From: Desulfuromonadaceae bacterium
Lineage (GTDB): Bacteria > Desulfobacterota > Desulfuromonadia > Desulfuromonadales > Syntrophotaleaceae
Length of the DNA stretch: 8,670 nucleotides
Direction of reading: 5' to 3'
Assembly (NCBI GenBank): GCA_021107335.1
Contig: JAIOSZ010000030.1
Location: 1 to 8,670, forward strand
In this document: positions 6,580 through 8,670 of the stretch, one piece after another
How positions within the stretch are numbered: position 1 is the stretch's first letter
How the letters are laid out: each line of letters begins with the position of its first letter
Translations under genes and position numbers: made by a program
Notes under the pieces: generated by a model
Databases searched by the model: none
Told to the model about the DNA's origin: nothing
The model's input: the letters and a program-made list of their open reading frames with translations, nothing else

Positions 6580-7860
6580 GTGAACATCACAGGCATTAAA
6601 GGCATGAACGATATCCTGCCGGGCGAAATCGCCACCTGGCAGTTTCTTGAACGAGAAGCTCATCGCATCTTTCAAACCTACGGTTTCACCGAAATCCGGG
6701 TGCCGGTAGTAGAAAAGACCGAACTCTTTTGTCGTTCCATCGGTGAGACCACCGATATCGTCGAAAAGGAGATGTACACCTTTTCCGATAAGAGCGGTAA
6801 TTCCCTGACCCTGCGTCCGGAAGGAACCGCTCCGGTGATGCGCTCCTTCATCCAGCAGAAGCTGCACACCCAGGATCCGGTATCCAAGCTCTATTACATG
6901 GGGCCCATGTTCCGCTATGAGCGGCCGCAGAAGGGACGCTACCGCCAGTTTCATCAGATTGGTGTCGAAGCCATCGGGGTAGACGATCCGAAAATCGATG
7001 CCCAGATTCTGGCCATGCTGTGTAACTATTTCAACGCCGTAGGTATCGACGACGTCGAACTACACATCAATTCCCTAGGCTGCAAGGAATGCCGACCGGC
7101 CTATCGCCAAGCTCTGATCGATTACCTGCAGGACCTTCTTGGCGAGCTGTGCAGCGACTGCCAACGTCGTTCTCAGACCAATCCTCTGCGGGTTCTGGAT
7201 TGCAAGGTTCCGGCCTGCCAGGAGGCAACCGTTACGGCCCCATCGATGCTTGAGCATCTGTGCGGCGGCTGCGACGACCATTTTAAAAAGGTTAAAGACT
7301 ATCTGCAGGAACTGGCCATTGACTACACCGTTAACGCCCGCATGGTGCGTGGACTCGATTACTACAGCAAGACCACCTTCGAGATGGTAACCAACAGTCT
7401 CGGCTCGCAGAACGCCGTTGCCGCCGGCGGTCGTTACGATGGTCTGATCGCGGACCTCGGCGGCCCTGCCCTGCCGGGCATCGGTTTCGCCATGGGCGTC
7501 GAACGACTGGTGCTGATGAAGGGCGCCGACCAGCTAGCCGAGCAGCGACTGCCCCTGTTTCTGGCTGCCATGGGGCAAACGGCCAGCGACCGGGCTTTTC
7601 TGCTAATGGCCACGCTACAACGGCAGGGTTTGCGCGTTGAAATGGACTATGCCACCAAAAGCCTCAAATCCCAGATGCGACGCGCTGGCAAATTTGGCGC
7701 CCGCCTTGTTCTGATCCTCGGCGAAGATGAACTCGCCAGGCAGATGGTTGTTCTGCGGGATATGGACGCCGGAACCCAACAGGAACTCCCCCTGGTCGGC
7801 CTCGAGGAACAACTACTGAAGTTGCTGAGTGAAACCGAGCTTGAGCCAGCGGCTGGATAA
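6580..7860 (+). CDS. hisS: Histidyl-tRNA synthetase
   Basis: Charges tRNA-His with histidine in the cytoplasm; a class II synthetase that normally works as a dimer. From the GTG start the protein has 426 residues, close to the 424 of E. coli HisRS, and begins with the typical ITGIKGMNDILPGE. Visible motifs are TLRPEGTAP (R79-E81), motif 2 FRYERPQKGRYRQFHQ (111-126), the HisA motif VRGLDYY with the catalytic arginine R257, AAGGRYDGL, and motif 3 GFAMGVERL with R309. The anticodon-binding domain fills about 330-415. The insertion domain carries eight cysteines (168, 171, 191, 194, 208, 213, 228, 231), six of them in three CxxC pairs; metal binding there is inference, and such Cys-rich insertions occur in many bacterial HisRS. 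The gene lies 191 bases after the GGDEF gene with a promoter in the gap, and 262 bases before aspS. Confidence 0.97.
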   Translation: MNITGIKGMNDILPGEIATWQFLEREAHRIFQTYGFTEIRVPVVEKTELFCRSIGETTDIVEKEMYTFSDKSGNSLTLRPEGTAPVMRSFIQQKLHTQDPVSKLYYMGPMFRYERPQKGRYRQFHQIGVEAIGVDDPKIDAQILAMLCNYFNAVGIDDVELHINSLGCKECRPAYRQALIDYLQDLLGELCSDCQRRSQTNPLRVLDCKVPACQEATVTAPSMLEHLCGGCDDHFKKVKDYLQELAIDYTVNARMVRGLDYYSKTTFEMVTNSLGSQNAVAAGGRYDGLIADLGGPALPGIGFAMGVERLVLMKGADQLAEQRLPLFLAAMGQTASDRAFLLMATLQRQGLRVEMDYATKSLKSQMRRAGKFGARLVLILGEDELARQMVVLRDMDAGTQQELPLVGLEEQLLKLLSETELEPAAG

Positions 7861-7864
7861 CTTC

Positions 7865-7894
7865 TTGACCGAAACCGAAGTCGCTTCATATAAT
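7865..7894 (+). promoter_or_regulatory. Near-consensus sigma-70 promoter of aspS
   Basis: TTGACC (7865-7870, five of six) and a perfect TATAAT (7889-7894) are separated by 18 bases. It begins 5 bases after the hisS stop. Transcription would start near 7901-7903, about 220 bases before the aspS start, so aspS has a long leader. This is the best promoter in the window. Confidence 0.65.
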
Positions 7895-7900
7895 TTTGTT

Positions 7901-8122
7901 TAGCGTCATATCGGCCGAATCAGGAGGCTATTGGGCTTGACGAACCGTAACTAGAAATTAACTGTTTAAGGCCATATTTTCGAGTATTCTAGATTGAATA
8001 GCAGAGCTATTTGTTGAGAATGGTCGGAGATATGGACCGATCAGACGAATTTGCAGTCGGTTCATGTCACGGACGATATCTTCCTAACGGCCCCACAATT
8101 GTCATCACCAAAGGAGACACCC
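7901..8122 (+). promoter_or_regulatory. aspS: Long structured aspS 5' leader
   Basis: About 220 untranslated bases lie between the predicted transcription start and aspS. The strongest structure pairs 8029-8041 with 8056-8068: thirteen contiguous pairs including three G-U, with a 14-base loop. A competing hairpin pairs 8021-8027 with 8037-8043 (seven pairs, one G-U) and uses the same central bases, so only one can form. A third option pairs 8026-8033 with 8076-8084 through one bulge. Farther up, ATAT-C-GGCC (7908-7916) can pair with GGCCATAT (7970-7977) and would enclose a possible mini-ORF preceded by AGGAGG at 7922-7927. No T-box consensus or terminator T tract is seen. The leader may regulate aspS by an unrecognised mechanism, or may be unremarkable. 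Confidence 0.4.
8110..8116 (+). promoter_or_regulatory. Ribosome binding site deciding the aspS TTG start
   Basis: AAAGGAG at 8110-8116 is followed by 6 bases and then TTG 8123. The next in-frame ATG (codon 29) is inside the conserved GWVQRRRD region and cannot be the start. Confidence 0.82.
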
Positions 8123-8670
8123 TTGAACGATATTCTTGGAGATTGGAAAAGAAGCCATTACTGCGGCGACATCTCGGCCGCCGACATCGGCCAGGAGGTC
8201 TTCCTCATGGGTTGGGTTCAGCGCCGCCGAGACCATGGCGGGCTGATCTTTATCGACCTGCGCGACCGCGAAGGCATCGCTCAGCTGGCCCTCGATCCTG
8301 ACCGCGATCCTGACGCCCACGGAAAAGCCGAACTAGTGCGCAATGAATTCGTGGTAGCGGCTCGCGGCATTGTTTCACCCCGTCCCGAAGGTACGGTCAA
8401 CTCCAAAATGAAGACCGGCGAAGTGGAGGTCGAGGTACGAGAGCTGCGCATCCTCAACAGCGCCCAGACCCCTCCTTTTATGATCGATGAATTTTCTGAT
8501 GTGGCGGAGAATATTCGCCTCAAACACCGCTATCTCGACCTGCGCCGCGGCCCCCTGCAACGGAACCTGCTGTTGCGTCACCAGGTGAGCAAAACCGTGC
8601 GGCGTTATCTGGACGACTCGGGGTTTATCGAAATCGAAACCCCCGTGTTGACCAAAAGCACTCCGGAAGG
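8123..8670 (+). CDS. aspS: Aspartyl-tRNA synthetase, likely non-discriminating (3' end missing)
   Basis: A class II synthetase attaching Asp to tRNA-Asp. The frame is open from TTG 8123 to the window end: 182 codons of an enzyme usually near 590 residues. Visible are the N-terminal OB-fold anticodon-binding domain ([20 protein letters not shown] at 30-49), the TGEVEVEV strand, and the start of the catalytic domain with class II motif 1 ([20 protein letters not shown], then [12 protein letters not shown]). H38, in RRRDHGG, and G90, in RPEGTVN, match the His and Gly that in Pseudomonas aeruginosa AspRS (H31 and G82, from memory) allow misacylation of tRNA-Asn. Discriminating enzymes have Leu and Lys there. 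The host therefore probably makes Asn-tRNA by the GatCAB transamidation route. The TTG start with a strong ribosome site and the long leader suggest post-transcriptional control. Confidence 0.95.
   Translation, partial: MNDILGDWKRSHYCGDISAADIGQEVFLMGWVQRRRDHGGLIFIDLRDREGIAQLALDPDRDPDAHGKAELVRNEFVVAARGIVSPRPEGTVNSKMKTGEVEVEVRELRILNSAQTPPFMIDEFSDVAENIRLKHRYLDLRRGPLQRNLLLRHQVSKTVRRYLDDSGFIEIETPVLTKSTPE

Noticed and set aside
6385..6954. 189-codon minus-strand ORF opposite the start of hisS
   Set aside because: It lies antisense to the highly conserved hisS N-terminus, resembles no family, and its length follows from the codon bias of hisS.
7861..8122. T-box leader before aspS
   Set aside because: No sequence resembling the conserved T-box AGGGTGGNACCGCG and no intrinsic terminator is present.
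8011..8301. 96-codon + strand ORF across the aspS leader and start, Asp-rich near its beginning
   Set aside because: It runs out of frame through conserved aspS coding sequence and has no ribosome site. The Asp codons near the start are suggestive of a leader peptide, but the frame does not end before aspS.

Overview
This window reads as a chromosomal housekeeping segment from a Gram-negative bacterium of the Desulfuromonadales type (Geobacter, Desulfuromonas or Pelobacter relatives). The evidence is the gene set, the moderately high GC, an AspRS of the apparent non-discriminating type, and a REC-GGDEF gene directly before hisS. I recall the same arrangement around the Geobacter cyclic AMP-GMP synthase. 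The genus assignment is inference. All clear genes lie on the + strand.

Layout: (1) 1-1043, the 3' part of rodA, a cell-wall SEDS glycosyltransferase. (2) 1244-2149, a stand-alone HDOD signalling protein with a possible promoter of its own. (3) 2150-2527, a 378-base gap holding a run of stem-loops, an 11-bp direct repeat and a possible 37-codon minus-strand ORF. (4) 2528-4960, comEC, the DNA-uptake channel protein. (5) 5018-6388, a REC-GAF-like-GGDEF response regulator. (6) 6580-7860, hisS, starting at GTG, with its own probable promoter. (7) 7865-8122, a near-consensus promoter and a roughly 220-nt structured leader. (8) 8123 to the window end, the 5' part of aspS, starting at TTG.

The most interesting gene is the GGDEF regulator. 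It has an intact GGDEF signature, metal-binding aspartates and an RxxD I-site. However, the aspartate that reads the guanine base in ordinary diguanylate cyclases (the D of the 'GHxxGD' motif) is serine (S345). That change is the hallmark of Hypr GGDEF enzymes, which make 3',3'-cGAMP as well as or instead of c-di-GMP. With the hisS context it is a strong candidate orthologue of Geobacter GacA (GSU1658, from memory). No cGAMP-sensing GEMM-Ib riboswitch is visible in this window, so any targets lie elsewhere.

Two non-coding regions deserve attention: the hairpin cluster before comEC, and the long aspS leader, where two overlapping hairpins appear mutually exclusive. The two synthetase genes are probably separately promoted neighbours, not one tight operon. 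comEC and the GGDEF gene are 57 bases apart and could be co-transcribed.
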